Counted from the stretch's first letter, positions 1-14,031 are shown. The stretch: 64,000 bases of DNA from Todiramphus chloris collaris (GCA_025345505.1 JANVCC010000077.1:7235669-7299668), one strand, 5' to 3'. Translations and numbers: made by a program. Notes: generated from the sequence alone by a model not told the origin.

Positions 1-149
1 TGAACATCAGAGATACTTTTCTGTAAATGTTGGCTCAGTATGCTAACAGTCTGTATTTCTGATTAGTATAATATTTAATAGTGAATGGTGTTGAAGAAGG
101 GAGCTGCAGAGGTGGTTTTGAAGTGGCATTTCTCCTTTTGTCTTTGCAG

Positions 150-205
150 TGGTTGGTATTGGAAAAGGAACAAAAATGCTGCGAACTATGTTGGCAGGTT
201 CCAAG
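150..205 (+). CDS. TRUB1: TRUB1 pseudouridine synthase, internal coding exon (first one visible)
   Basis: This is an internal exon of TRUB1, a TruB-family enzyme that converts uridine to pseudouridine at position 55 of tRNA and in some mRNAs. It is preceded by a pyrimidine-rich stretch and AG (148-149) and followed by the donor GTAAGG at 206. Read from the third codon position split, it gives VGIGKGTKMLRTMLAGSK, which matches the VVGIGxGTKML block that follows the catalytic-aspartate motif (GTLD) in TruB enzymes. The exon enters with two bases of a split valine codon and ends in phase 0. The catalytic aspartate exon and the start codon must lie upstream of this window, so the gene is partial here. 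Family assignment is from recognised motifs across all six exons. Confidence 0.93.
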
Positions 206-504
206 GTAAGGAATGCTGACTGACTTGCATTAGTGTTTTTTGTCCTTTGTTTATCTGTTTTCTTTTTCCTCCAATGAAGAGCTGCATCAACATACAAATA
301 CCTCACCCATCCTGCTTATTTAGTCTAAATATGTACTTTTTTCATTCCTTTTTGTGTTTAGTCAGTAATTTGATATTAAGAGTTTTACATCTAGAATGGT
401 TACTTTTAAAATATGTGTGGTTTTTTGTCTGTCTTTTTCTACAAAATGTTAATAAAGACCAAATTCCTATTTTACAGAAACATTTCTATACTATTCAGTG
501 TTTT

Positions 505-570
505 CAACCAAAACCAAACAGAAAACCCCACCAAAAGCAAACAAAACAAAACAACCAAACAAACAAAAAC
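505..570. repeat. CAAA/CCAAA-rich low-complexity tract
   Basis: About 65 bases consist almost only of A and C in CAAA, CCAAA and CAAAA units with few interruptions. This is seen directly. It is a low-complexity stretch of the kind that expands by slippage. Short open frames across it are lysine/asparagine/glutamine-rich artefacts. Confidence 0.8.
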
Positions 571-3500
571 AGGGAGAAAAACTGTAATGAAGATGGCACT
601 GTAAATGCTGTTTTGGGATGAAATTGTGTATCATGGTTCAGTTTTTGGTCATTTTCCTTATGTGTAGATAATATAGTTGCTAGTTAGCTTGCAGTAACAG
701 ATGGTCTTTGTTTCTTTTCTCTCTTCTTAAATACGATGAGTCCTTAAGAGGCACCTTTTGGAATTGAAAGTATTTTGCATTTGTGATAGTAGCTGTGGTT
801 CCAGATTGCAGCTCCTGTAGGCGAGTGCTCTGTGAATGCAAAGATAGGCACATGTAAGAAGCCAAAGGTAAGAAAAGCCCTATAGCTGCATGAGATAGTC
901 CAGACTGGAGCCCTGACAGATAGTGGTCTTGTTCACTGCTGCTTTTGATTAGTTGTACTATGTCTTTAGTGAGTGCACTCCAGATTGTAGGTGTTACCAA
1001 GTGCAGGTGCTCCCAAGAATAATTTGCCAGTGTTGATTCCTTCTTTGCAAGTAAAATCCTATGGTCTTAGTCCTTGTTTTTAAATGAGAAGTTTAGGTAA
1101 GAATGACAGCTGCAGAAATCAATTAAGCTTTCCAAATGTCATCTTATGCCCAGAAAAAGTCAATAGTGGGCTCAGCAAATTGATAGCCTTTCTAATGCAT
1201 TTTATTCTGCTATTTTCCCCATTCTCTTCAGGTCTGAACACTTAAGCTCTTTACAGGTTCTGAACTGATAGCTTGAGGTAGAATTTGATTGACAGTCTTC
1301 AGTTCAACTCAAAGGCAAATAATTTGACAGAAGGGAATACCACAAGGATAAAAGGACATAGCTGTAAATCTGATCCAAAACTTCCTGTAGTCAGTGTCAG
1401 TCTCTTCACTGACTGTAATGGGTTTTCATTTGGTTTATTAGGACCAGATTTCAGAGGCATCTGTCTCGTGAAACATGTAGTAAGCAGCTGAAGGCGGGTT
1501 TACAGTGGAAGTACAAGCAGTTACCACCTGACATCTTTCAGAGAACTTTTAAGTTAAAAGAAGACATTGAGATACTTGAGGTAAGTTAAGTCATCATAAG
1601 TGAATGTGTGAGAATTGTTGATTTAAAAACACGAAAGCAATTGAAGTATCTCTTAAGCTGATTTTCACAGTGTAAGCAGCTGTGATGGATGAAGTAGTTG
1701 GCAGCAGAGTATGTGCAAATTCCTTGGCAGCTTTACTGTGAAGTCCTGTAGCCAGTAGAAGTGTTACCTAGCCAAATGCTGTCCCCAGGTAGCTCAAGAA
1801 AGCTTATAAATGCTACTGAGGGGCAAGGGAGAGGAACACAAAGGAGAAATGGGAATGAGGGGGCAGTCGGTAAGCAAGCTCAGCTAGATCCATCATCTCT
1901 CACCTGGTTTTGGGTTGGTGTGGTCTTCAGGCACTTGATTCAATGAGGCAAGCAAAGTTACATCCTTACAATAGATCAGATCTTCCACTGCAGCTATTAG
2001 TGTGTTACGATGTGGCAGAGAGTGTGAGGTAGCTCAGATCCCTGCTAGGTGGCATCGCAGTCATGAGCCTTCATTTGGAGTTTGTCTTGTCTCTGCTTTC
2101 CTATTTTATATTTATACTTCAATAAAGAAGGCATGCAGTACTTTCAGAGGCTTAAGAAAGCTGAAGCATCTCCCACAGATACCTGCCTATATTTTTTTTG
2201 ACCACACTGACAATGATGGCTCATAATGTGGCAAGAGATCTGATCTATCTAAATCCATGGCTAATAGGGTTTGAGTATTTTTTTGCATCACATGCCATGT
2301 GCTAGAGTTTATACTCTTATTTCATCTTTTTGCCATTGTGGATGATGAAGTGTTTGTTGAAGTGTGATGTTTTCCTTTTGTTCCTTTTATTACTGTAAAA
2401 GTTCAGCTGAACTGTCAGCCTCTCTGGTTAGGATTTACTGTTTGGTTGTGGGAATGTATCTCGTGAAGAACTAGTTCCGTCTATCATTGTTGGCAGCAGA
2501 GCCAGGCTGAGTGGCCAAAACGTATGTTACTGAGATAAACTCCATATGGTGGCTCTGCCAGAGATTGGACTAGTTCTGATTTTTTCCCAAACGTTGTGTG
2601 AAACTTTCCTGACTCTGTGTGGCAGTTCTGAACATTATCACTTGATTTGCAACTTGTACACACTGTACAAGGAGTGTTACTCCTTTGGTGTAAATGTAGC
2701 TCTCCGTTTGTTTGACCTCCTTATGACTTAACTCAAAACAAATAAAAATGTGCAGCCAAGGGCAATACCTACTTAGTGTTCCAGATTTCTCATGGGATTC
2801 TTAATCCAGAAATAAAAATATGTGCAAGCTGGCTTAGATTTTGTTTGTTTGCTTTATTTTGTTTCAGATGCTCTAAGCGGGGGGGAAGCTGAATCCTCTT
2901 GGATCTGCAATTTAAATACTGAGCATTTGATAGATGTTCCCTGGCAGAATCACTTTTCCTTCTTACGTACTTGGTCTTGCTTGAACTTTTTGCACTGCAT
3001 TGTTTTAAGAAATGGTTTTGTCGTGTCTGCAAAATAAAGATGGTAGACTTGAGAAAATATTTCTTACTTCTCTAGTAAAATGAATATGATGGGAACAGAC
3101 CAATTTTTATTATGGTAAATTGTTTCTGAACAACTCAGTTTTATGGGTGACTAGTCTGTCTCAAAAACAATGTAGAAGGGATTTTTGTTTGGGGAGGAAA
3201 TGGGTTAGAAAATGCTAGCTAGCAGCCCAGTTTCCAAAACAGTAATCCTGTTTTAAAACCTCTAATCTACCAGAATATGCTGTTCCATAGAAGCAATGAG
3301 GGAAATGATCAGGGACTCTTCATCAAGGAGAAGTAGGAAGTGCAATGAACAATTAAATTCTTCATTATTCTAATACTTTCCATTGGGAGGAGATGTCTTC
3401 CAACTCATACAGCTTTTATTTTTAGGTGGGATAAAACAGGATAATTGACATTTTCAGACCTCAGTTCCATGCTTAATTTGCCTGCTTTTCAGTGAGGTAA

Positions 3501-6300
3501 CATCTGGTTCACCCTAAGAGAATTTAAGTCATACAAGTGTGAATGAAGCCAGAATTTGGCCATCCATCAAACCATGCTTGAAATGACTGCCTCTTGATGA
3601 GCAGAAAGAATGGGCATATTGGTTCTCTCTGAGGATGCAACTTGGTCCCCATACAATGTTCATACACATGTCATGGTCCACATACAATCTGAAATGCCAA
3701 GTGCTCAGTGATGTGAGGGGAATTGCCCAAGCAATTGGTACTGGTTGCACAAGTTTGGGCAGGGATTAGTTAAAATAGAAAATTTAAGCTCAAAAGTTGT
3801 GGTTTCTTCAGGATGAAACAATATCCAAAATAAATAATCACCAGATAGAATAAAACCCAAACTCCAAATGATCACAAGGACTAGAAAGAGGAAAAGAGGT
3901 TATGGGCAGAATGAAGATACTTCCATAACCTGATATATGACAACTGTCACTTATTATAATTATTTAAATTTGAGTTCTTATGAGTCCTGGATGAAAAATG
4001 AATGCTAGTTCAGCAATCAGGTTTCCAAACTTTCCAGTCATGCTTGTGTCCTGTGACTGAGCATGAGTTGGTTCAAATCCTGTAAGAATATTTGACAGAC
4101 ATGTAAGTTGCTTTTTACAGTGTGATTCTGGGATTAGAATTTGTATATTGCAAAAGTATTTCTCTAGAGGGCTGGTGCCAGATGCTGTGGAACAAAGTAT
4201 CCATAAAGAAGGTTGCTTCTTTACCTCCTGTGATTATCTTTCTGTTATTAAAATTAGGCTTTAATTTGTATACCTTCTCAAAAATAAAGGTTGCTAGCTT
4301 TTTTCATGAATACTTTTTTTTTTTTAATTAAGTCCATAGCTTCCATCTTTTACTGTGAGTTCAATGAATTAATAATACATTGAAAAGAACATCTAGTAGT
4401 TCTATATGGAGCAGAGTTAATGAAGTGTTTTCTTGTGATTTTATTTGTTTGTGGCTCGTTAGACACCAAAGTCCCATGTGGACATGACTTTCCCAGGAAT
4501 ACCGTGGGGGTCTCTTTGGAGCTTTTGGCTTACTGGAAGCTGCAATAGAGTTTTTTCCTCTTGTCTATTTTCAGGAGGCTTATAAGAACTCAGCATCTCT
4601 GAGACCTCTTCTGCCAATGTATATTTGCACTGTAACTTGCACACCATGATGGTGTAAGCACTATTTGTTTGGAAATCCTCATTTTCTTTTTAAAGGGCCT
4701 TGCTGTGGCTTTTGGTTCGGTTTTCTTTTTAAATGTATTTCAAAGCCAGTTTGTGCTCCAGTTCGTATATTTGAGTTACGAGTGCTAGAAAATTGAGCTG
4801 ACTTTCCTTTTGAAGGATCCTCTTGGTGGTGTGTGCTATTACTTTGAATCTTAACAATTTCTCTGCAGTGTCACCAGCTGAGCTCTTTTCTTCATCTTGC
4901 TTTCTTTTGGAGCTGGTAAAATCAAAACTACTTATTCATACAGTGCATAGTGATGTGTTCTGTTTTCTTTTTCATATTCTGATATTTCTCACACACTCTT
5001 GGAAAGGCAGGATATGTGGGTAGCAGCAATACTTTTTATTAGATTAATTGGTATATAGTATAAAAAACTAGGCGTTTGGGTATGCAAGCTCTTTCTCAGA
5101 TCTAAAGTAGAAGCCATGGACTTTGAAGTGTATTTCACAAAACTCTAAACAAATCTGAAGGAGGTATCTTTTAGACCATTTCTAAAAGAAAAATAGTTAA
5201 TGCTTGTGAGTGTAGTATACCAACAATTCTGTGTGGGCAAGCAGTTGCAGGTAAGGCCCCAAGACTGTTCCACACAGATGGGCTACATTTTATTGCCTGC
5301 TATAATAAAATAGACTAAGAAAACAATTTATCCCCTGTGTGGGGTAGCAAGGTTTTGTTCATAACCAATCCACCAGTCTTCCAGTCACAAGGCAAAGGGG
5401 TCTGTTACTGCCTGCTTGATAGTTCTTCAGATCTCATCTTGCTTGTGTTCATCTGTGGTTTTAATTGAGCTTTTGCTTCCAAACTGCAGTATTATGTCTA
5501 GCTGTCTACAGTTGTCTTGGAGGTATCTAGGTAAAAGTGGTTTGTTTGTTCTTTAGCTCTTTCCCTAGGAAATTTTTCATCTGCAGCACCTTCTCATTTT
5601 TCACTCTGTGGTTCATGCCCTTTTACATTCTCACACCTCTTTGTTTATGGTACCCCATCCACAGTAACCGAGGCTCTGACTGAGTCTCTATTTGTGTTGA
5701 GATGGGAGAGGTAACAAAAAGAGTGCAGTTTGTGACCTGCTCATTTAAGCAAAATGGATTGTAGCTACACAAAATGTCATTACTTTGCCTTTGTTCAAGC
5801 CCAAAGAAATTACTGTTCCCTGACAAGGGAGGTAGGAGAGGAAAGGAGGAGATGATAAGGTTATCTCCTAGGGGAAGAGAGAGCCTGGTAGATTATATGT
5901 TGTGGCATGTGAAGGGGTTAGTGTGAGGTAATGTTACAGTGTGCCATAAATCCAATATCTCTATTGAGCCTATGTTGTTGGGTTTTTTTGGACCCAGTGG
6001 AGTTATGAATTTTAGTTCCCAGGCTTGTTTTGAAAAGTATTTTATAGGGTTCCCTTGAGGAACAGGACTGGCAGATCAGAGATGGAGTGAGTGTTTTATG
6101 AGAGATGTTAACCCACGGGCAGGTGAATGTGTTTCAGCCCTTGTAGCCTGGCTAGGTGAACTCTTCCTGACACGCAGTGGTTGCTTAATTTCACCCATTT
6201 AGTTACCATTTTGTGCATTAGATGAAGTATAGTACGTTCCTGAAATATAGATATAGGACACAGAAGTCTTGACATTTCTGTTACGTGATATTTATGAAGT

Positions 6301-6347
6301 TATTGTGCAAACATTCAAGGAATACTTCCCTGTATGTTTGCACAATA
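6301..6347. repeat. 47-base near-perfect inverted repeat (hairpin)
   Basis: The left arm 6301-6314 (TATTGTGCAAACAT) is exactly complementary to 6334-6347 (ATGTTTGCACAATA). Pairing continues inward at 6316-6317 with 6331-6332 and at 6319-6322 with 6326-6329, with single mismatches at 6315/6333 and 6318/6330. That leaves a 3-base loop, so 20 of 22 positions pair. Pairing stops abruptly at both outer ends. The element lies deep in the large TRUB1 intron. It could be a palindromic mini-transposon (it begins and ends with TA), a template-switch mutation, or a structured RNA. The arms are short for a normal microRNA precursor. Confidence 0.85.
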
Positions 6348-9300
6348 CAGTGAAAAGATGTCATGTCTGTTAATAAAACCTGCCCTGCTCATGTCTGTAG
6401 TCTGTAACAGCTATATTAAGCCCACTATAATAGTTTGCTTTTTCTTTTAACCACTACTGACACCTGAGAAAGTTTTCACGGAATGACAACATTCTATTGT
6501 AATTCCACAACCTTGCAGAGCAGAGGAGGTCAGCTGAGAGACCCATCATTGTTTGTGCAAACTTAGTATTGGTTTCTGTGCTGTGTGTGTTATTTTACCT
6601 TACTGACAATGAATTTCTTATTCCCAGAATGCCTCAAGGTATTGAATAGAGATCAATGTCAGTTTATGAAAGTATGGTTGTCTTCCTTATTTTGTCAGAA
6701 GGAAAATGCTTATATAAAAGGAAGGCTGGGAAATGCATGAATAGTGTTGGTTTTGATGTGTTGTGAGAATGTGTAGAAGGTGTTATACAAACTTGAAGTG
6801 GTGTCTGCACAAAACAAGATGCACTGAGAGAATGTTAAGCCTGCAGAGTGGAGGATGGAGGAATCAGGAAGGGCTAAAGTGTGAGCTGGATAAAGTGGTC
6901 TTAAACACGTGCCTTGCGTGTTTCACACTGTTGACATCTTTAATTACCTGTTACTGCAAAACATGTGTTTTTAACGTGCTTTTTTGGTAACAAATCATAT
7001 AAAGAGAAGAGGATGATTTGAATATCTGCTCTTTCCTGCCCTGCTGAGTATCCCCAAATCAAAGTTGTAGAAGAAGCAGCTGTAAGCAGTATAGATACAC
7101 ACTTTCCTGCAGTGGTACCGTTAGTAAGCTGGCTTAACATGCCGTGTATTGCTTTGAGTCTCTTTTATGCTCACCCCAGAGGCCTAATCTATTAATAGCT
7201 CAGCTTCATGCTCTATTAATATTCACACTTTTAAAAAACTGTTGAAAATCTTGAGGAGACTTCACCTATTGTGCTGCAGAAGTTTTCCTCCAAAAATGCA
7301 GAGTATTTAAGGAGCATGCTCTAATAATTTTTCTGTTCTTCCATTCATGAGGTCAGTGTTGCCTTCTTTCCTCTTGGCCTTTCTGTAGCTGTGTATATGT
7401 CTGTGCTACATGTACAGTTCTTGCTTGCATTCATTAAGCAAAACCAAATCAAGACTGCCACGTGGCTTTTTTATTTTTCTTAATAAAAATCACAGGAAAA
7501 AGAAAAGATGTTGTGGGATTTAAACTAGTCATTCTTCAATGTTTTCTGTTATGTTCCCTTTCTAGTAATTTGGAGATGCTCTTAGCACTGCCTTTTAGAA
7601 TTTACTGCATCTTGGTCTTAACGATGTCTTTGAATTCACCTAAAGGCTTTTGGGCATTCAATTTTATCTGTGAATTTGTATGTACTTATTACGTTGTACC
7701 CCTCTGGAAGGATTGGCTTTTATCTCTGGGCAGAGAATTATGTATTTCCTTAGAACTCTCTTTGTCAGATAGAAGCTGAAGGTAATCTTTGTTTATTTTG
7801 TGTAATCTGTGGTGTAGGTGCTGTAAGACAGAATGAGGAAATGGGTAAAGAACAGGTACTAAAGCTGAAGACAAAATTTAAGAGGCAACCTGAGATATTT
7901 TGGTGAGCGGAATGGGTTTCTACAGGGAGCAAGCGTCAGAAAGGTTTGCTTAAAGACACTGTGGGTTCCCAGCAGCCACTTTTGCACATTAACCTGTATC
8001 CCCTCTTGGATATCGTGGGCCTGTATTGTGTTTGTAAGTGGTGTGTGGCCGTGGTGCTATCTCTAGTGACCTAGTGTTCCTGTTACCGTTGGGATTGTTC
8101 CCCCGCCTGACCCCTTTCCTGCCCTCCCTCTAACACCAAAATTTAATCTTGCTGCAGTTTTTAGCTACCACCTAAAAGATTTCTGAACTCCAGGCAAAAA
8201 GTCTTCTGTGGGTTCCTCTATTACAGGTGGTTCTAGTCCTTCCCATGGAAAATCCAGTCGCCCCATATGTTTGAACTTCTTAAATAAGCTGACAGAAGAG
8301 GTCAGAAAATCCTGTTAATCCAAGAGTAAAGATCAGATAGTTCTTCAGCAGTGACAGTACAATTACTGCATCTAGCAGTAAATAAATTCTAGTGCAGGCT
8401 TAGCACAAAGTCAGCTTTTTCTTTTAGGAGGAAAGGAAATGGTAGAGAAGTTGTAATGTTTGTGTATACTAAGAGAACATGTTTGGTGTTTGATAATTTT
8501 GGATTTACTCTATCGTAAATTATGGAAGTCCCCCCTCATCCTGCAGTCTTTATTTTCCCTCTGTGCAACCTGCTTTTAAGAGATTAGGGCTCTGCGCTTT
8601 TAATATATTGGAATCTGCTTAGTGAGAGTGCTTTGTTTTGGAAAATAATTGAAACTATGGCAACCCTTGGCTGTTTGGCTTTTTTCAGCTTGTTTGTCTA
8701 CCTCATATACTCTTCTGGTTTGGTGGATGATTAGCATACTAGAAACTACTGGTAGCTGCTAATGTTATATAAACAGCAAATACAAGTTATGTAAATAGCA
8801 AATCTAGAGCCCCTCGGTTGTGCTTTGGAAATCATTGCACATCAACTGAATGTTACTGTAAAACTGAAGAGCTGAAGGCCTAAGTCTACAACAATGTGAC
8901 TGCACCAAGCAAATAGGTTTGGCTTAGAAGCACTAATTCTGAGCAGTGTTTGTCTGCTCTGTGCTTGCTCTGATTTCCTTCAGGTTCTGTAGACCACTTG
9001 TTTGTGTTGCTTGGTTGGTTTGGTTTATGTTCCCTCAAATTTGCCAACCACACACAGACATCAGTTTACATAAATGGACTTTCTGTTTCTATCGCGTATG
9101 GTTTCTCTTTCCCAGCTTCCAACCTCTTGCACAGGGGGACTGCAGCCTTTATTTATTTATTTTCCTTTTACACTTCTGTGTTTAGTTGCTGCTGTGATTA
9201 GAAAATGGGTCATCCATGGATGAACTCTTATGAACTGCCTCTTCCAGAGAGCTTGCTTGCCTGGGAGACTCTTGCAGTTGGAGCCATCTTAAAATCTTCC

Positions 9301-12300
9301 TGACAGCTACTGGTGACCTTATTTCATAATTAGTTGTGTTTCTGTCTAGCTCTTCCAAAGTGTTGCTTTTCCATGTTGGAAAAAGCTTTTAAAGCATGTT
9401 ATAATTTATGATTTCAAGTCTCTGGCTTCTTTCCAAATAAAACTCTGATATATGAACAGTTGAAACTGAGAAGCTCCTTTCCGTGGTCTGTCTGACATTT
9501 GCACTGATAAGTGGGGCAGACATGCCTGGCAGTCAGCCCAGGGGCTTCAGCCTCCAAGAGCCCCCCTGAGTGGGTTGTGCAGCCTCTCTAATGGGAGGGG
9601 ATTCTTCTTCTTTCTCCTCCTCTTCCTCCTTTCACAGTTAAATAGGTATACTGATAAAGTCTTGCGTTTTCTTTCTCTTTCCCTGGATATGCTTCCCCTT
9701 TCTGTGTTAGTATAAGGATTTCTCTAAAACTGGCTATGAAATAAAAAAGCCAAACGATAGCAGTTCTTTTCCTCAAACATTGTCGTAAACATCACATGGT
9801 TTATTATTTGTGAGAATTTTGACTGTGCCCTGTGGTTGTCACTCTAAACCAAAATTGCACTTTCCAAGATCTGTCGGGTTTTTTTTCTTACGGGTTCCTC
9901 TAATCCTGCTCTTTCTCCAGTCCTGGCTTCTCTGGTGTGTTTCTTTCTAGTCACAAGTGTGGTAGCAAATATATGGCTGACAAAGCACTTGAGTGCAGTG
10001 GTTTGTCACTGCAAAGTGTCTTCATAAGGCTGTCTCCACACTCCTGTGAATGAAAGAGCTGCTTATACAGGCTCCTGATCACTCTGCTGCCTTTTCGTTC
10101 AGTTGCCATTACATCAAGAAAATGGTCTTCTAGATGGCTAAGAGAAGTAGCCTTTCTCTAATGCAGGATAGGTTGGGGAAGATTTGCATGCCTTCGGGGT
10201 TGTTGCACAGTTGTGAGACTCTGCTTTGGGACCGTGCAGGCAGCCATGAGAAGCTGGGATTAATGCATCGTACTGCAGCACTGGCAAGTCATGACCGGGA
10301 GTGTCTGATCTTAGCTTTTAATGCTCTGTACTTGCATGTTGTGAAGTCCCCTGGGGAAGCTGAGGTGTGGCTTTCAATCTTTAAATGGTTTGGGTCCTGG
10401 TGTCTTGAGGTGAGCAGGAGGCCAGGATGTAGGGGCTATTGATTGGCAGCGTGTGCTCGACTGGCTGCTGATATGGGAACGTTTCCTGTCACAATCTGCA
10501 CTTGCCAGGCTTTTCCACTGCCTGCAACACCTACTACCTTGCTTTTTTTGTTTCAGGTTGAGTGGGTTGACGGCAGCGTGGTCGTGAGCAGTTGCTGTCT
10601 GTGTTCCTGCAGTGATTTGTAATTTGAGAGTACAGGAAGAACGTCCCTAGATGTATTTTATAAAATTGGAAGAAATAAATGGTTGCCCACACAGGTGAGA
10701 AAAGGTCACCGAAGACTTATTAAATGACTCAGAATCCATTGGGTGCTTCTGAGGGCAGAGTGAGGTAGAGTCTAAAGAGAGTTGATGCTGAATTTTGACA
10801 CAGAATAAGAGGAACAATAGATTAAGTCTGGACTCTAATGTTATCTTCTACAAGCGCCAGATCCTGCACATTAACAAAGGGAAAGTAAACCCTATGAAGT
10901 AGATAGTAAGAAATATGATACATAATTGTAGATGCCCAAGGGCACTCCAGAGACTGATCATAAACCAACTATAATTTTTAATTTCCTGACCTGTTATAGC
11001 CTTTTTTGTGGGTTACTACATTGCTGGCTTGAGTTTTTGGTGACTCTTTCAAGGCCTCTGTAAGGAGTGGGGACTTCTGACTAATTTTTAAGGATGCTCT
11101 TTTTACAAATTGGATGGGGTTTTGCCCTTTTTGCAGAAAGGGAAAGTCAGGTGTTGAGATTTGAATTGTATTGTTCATATAGTTTGGGTCTAGATGTAAA
11201 CAGATGATATTATCTCTCTGTTGCTGGTAGGTCAATTATAACATGTTATTGCAACAGATAGCCTGAAGCAAGATAGTCAAAACCAGACTTAAGAGGAAGA
11301 AAATAATTCAAACTGAAGTAGCATCAGTACTTCGATTTGGAAGTGTCTGAAGATGCTGTGTGAGGTTTCATACTTTCAGATCTAGAGTTTTACTGAACTG
11401 CTGACATCATTCATCATGCTAGAATTATGAAGATCTACTCATATTTTTTTATTAACCTCTGGAATAGTTGCTGAATAGTGACTCTTTCCAGCTATGCTAT
11501 TAAATGTTAAGAACTAGATCATTAAATATCTCAGAGAGCAGGCAATTTTATGGTCCTAAAAGCAGATAATATACTTTAAAGTTTATTTAAGTATTCGTTG
11601 TAGAGCAGCCTTCATTCTTTCTTCCTTTCATTGCTTTTCCATGCATTCTAAAAATACACAATCTTCAAAAATTTTAGTTTAAAATGCCTAATTTTGATGA
11701 GTTATCAGGGAATTTGGACATCTGTAATATTTTGGGGAAAAAAACAGTAACCTTAATGTGGTAAGCAAAGAATATAGTTATTTTTATGTTGAAGTTTGCA
11801 CTCTACTGCCTTTTGTCTGACTATTCCTGCTGCTTCCATTTCGTGGCAGTTGCTTGAATAAATACATTGAAGTGGCAAGTTGTCACATGGAAGAAAACCA
11901 AGGCATGGCTTAGTCCCATTTTGTAGGTGTGATTTATGTGCCTACGCTATTATTACTTGAGCTTGTTTGTACTTTGCAAGTACATGAAAAAGGATGCATT
12001 GCATCAAAGAGGAAAATGTTAGTGCTCAAGGCAGTTTGGATGTGTTCCAGCAGAATTTGGTCAAGCAACATCTAGAAGATACATCTTTGAATGACTTGGT
12101 TCAAATTTGTATCAGCTCAGTAGGGAATAAGTTCATTGAATCCTTACTGGGAGTGAGGCGTGTGGAACACTTTGATTTTTTTCTCCCAGGCTATGTGACT
12201 GTTTTACTTAGAAGGCCCCTGGACTTAACATAGGGCTGAAGGAAATGGAATGGAATGGGATAGGCAGTGGGTTAACCCACAAATTTTAATCCCTGAAGGT

Positions 12301-12794
12301 ATCTCCAAACTTGACCCAAACTCATGTTGCAGAGAGAGTCTTCACGTGTTGGCAGTCTTGTGTTAAGACATGGGGCAGCTGGTTCATGGGAGGCCTTCTG
12401 TCAGCTTCAGCAGAGTCTGCCATATGCCCCCAGCCTGGCTGTACTTCGGGTGAAAGCGTGGAAAGGGAGGACATCAGGTGAAATGCAGTAAGGACAAAAG
12501 CTACTGTCTTGAGAACAGCTTAATTCCTTCTTGCAAGCCACAAACACGTACACTGAAGAATTCTTCAGGGAAGAACCCTGAAACAGAAATATTCAGAGAA
12601 CCCAGCAGAGGTATCACTCAGTAGCCTTGCACTCCTTGTGCTGGCCACAGGGTCCTTACCAGATTCCAGATGTTCAAAACTCCAGCAGTAGGCTACTGCA
12701 TTTCTTTTCCATTTCATGGCAGAACTGCTGCGCTGCTTTGCCTTGGAAGTGAAGTGGGTGTTTGGCTTTCACAAGTAAAGGACTTTGTGCTGCC

Positions 12795-12895
12795 TTTTTT
12801 TGTTTGTTTTGGTTTGTTTGGGTTTTTTTGTTTTGGTTTGGTTTGTGGTTTTTTTGTTTGGTTGGGTTCTTTTTGTTTGTTATTTTTTTGTTGTT
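12795..12895. repeat. TTTG/TTTGG-rich low-complexity tract
   Basis: About 100 bases are nearly all T and G, in units such as TTTG, TTTGG and GTTTGG, ending in a poly-T stretch. It lies about 360 bases before the acceptor of the next TRUB1 exon. Phenylalanine/leucine/glycine-rich or lysine/asparagine-rich open frames across it are composition artefacts. Confidence 0.85.
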
Positions 12896-13257
12896 AAAAA
12901 ATAGTTGAAAAATAGTGTGAAAGGTACTCCGTGTGCCTTGCTTCAACAGTGATATAAGATACCCCACAGAGACTTTGATTTTACCACCCTATTATTTTCT
13001 TTATGGTATTGATGTATTTATAGTAAAAATTAGATTCCATGTTGCATCTTCCCAGGGTTTCTAAAACTGCAATCACAGGCACATGTAATGCAGGTTTTAC
13101 TTTTCTTTTTTAGTTCCTTGTCTTTTCATCTTTATTTTTGCTTACCCAAAGTTGCTGGATTGACTATTCAGATAATATTCTTTGAAGTACTTAATAGTAG
13201 CAGTCAAAGAAACAACCGTGAAGGCCTGACCCACTAATCTCCCTTTTTCCTTCTTAG

Positions 13258-13339
13258 AAGTACACTGCCATTGGAGTGCTGGGCAAAGCTACTGATACGT
13301 TAGATGCTACAGGAAAAGTAACTGAAGAAAAACCTTATG
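13258..13339 (+). CDS. TRUB1: TRUB1 pseudouridine synthase, internal coding exon 2 of 6 visible
   Basis: The acceptor is CTTCTTAG ending at 13257 and the donor is GTGAGC at 13340. The exon begins in phase 0 and ends with the first base of a split aspartate codon. It encodes [20 protein letters not shown] followed by VTEEKPY. This corresponds to the TruB block after the catalytic loop, where the K/R-Y-x-x-x-x-x-LG-x-x-TDTxDxxG pattern is typical; the TDTLD stretch is strongly conserved in bacterial and eukaryotic TruB proteins. The 82-base length keeps the frame between its neighbours. Confidence 0.95.
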
Positions 13340-14031
13340 GTGAGCATAAATATACTTGATGTCATTTGAAGGCATAAATGATCCATTGAAAAGTGGAGGA
13401 GGTGTTTGGGACTCTGTGAATTAAGCTTAAATGTGAAATCAAACTAAGATTATTGCATCTTCAACTTGAGTGCTCATATAATTCAGCCCAGCTTCATGCA
13501 GTTATGTTCAGTGCAAGTGTTCGTTTCTGTTGGGAAAGAGCAAACCAGGTATTAGATTAGGAGGGAGAAAATAGACTTGGGCAGGACTGTGCCATTTCAG
13601 ATCTTTGTCAGGCTGACAAATGATGTGCTGCATCCAGTAAAATTGTCTTCTTTCAGTGTATAGTCCCATGAGAGCTCTTGTAGTAACGACTTTCAAGGCC
13701 AGTGGAGGAATAAAGTGCTTAGATGTTCCTTCTTGGACACCCCTTTAACTACAGACTGCTCAGCACAAAATGAGGGTGGTGTAAATTACTTTATATGTAT
13801 GTTCACCTACCAGGTCTTGCTCTTACTTGCAGTCTTCGTTGTAGTAACTTCAGTAAATGAATTTGTGTGACCCACAAAGCACAGTGCAAGAGTTTAAGGC
13901 TTCAGAACTAATCATGACTGTGGCTTTGTTGAAGTGGACATTCCACTATACCCAGGGCATCTTAGAAACAATGTAGAGCTAATCAGGGACACAACAAATC
14001 TATTTGACATGAGTTCTTTCACAACCTGGAG

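Larger units (their letters stand above)
206..13257 (+). other. TRUB1: TRUB1 intron (13.05 kb)
   Basis: This is the largest intron visible, from GTAAGG at 206 to the acceptor TTCTTAG ending at 13257. I found no further exon that keeps the TRUB1 frame, and none is needed because the flanking exons join directly at a lysine codon (SK / KYTAIG). It holds a CAAA-rich stretch near 505-570, a 47-base near-perfect hairpin at 6301-6347 and a TTTG-rich tract at 12795-12895. The remaining sequence is unremarkable AT-rich DNA, and the many short open frames in it lack recognisable protein features. Confidence 0.9.
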
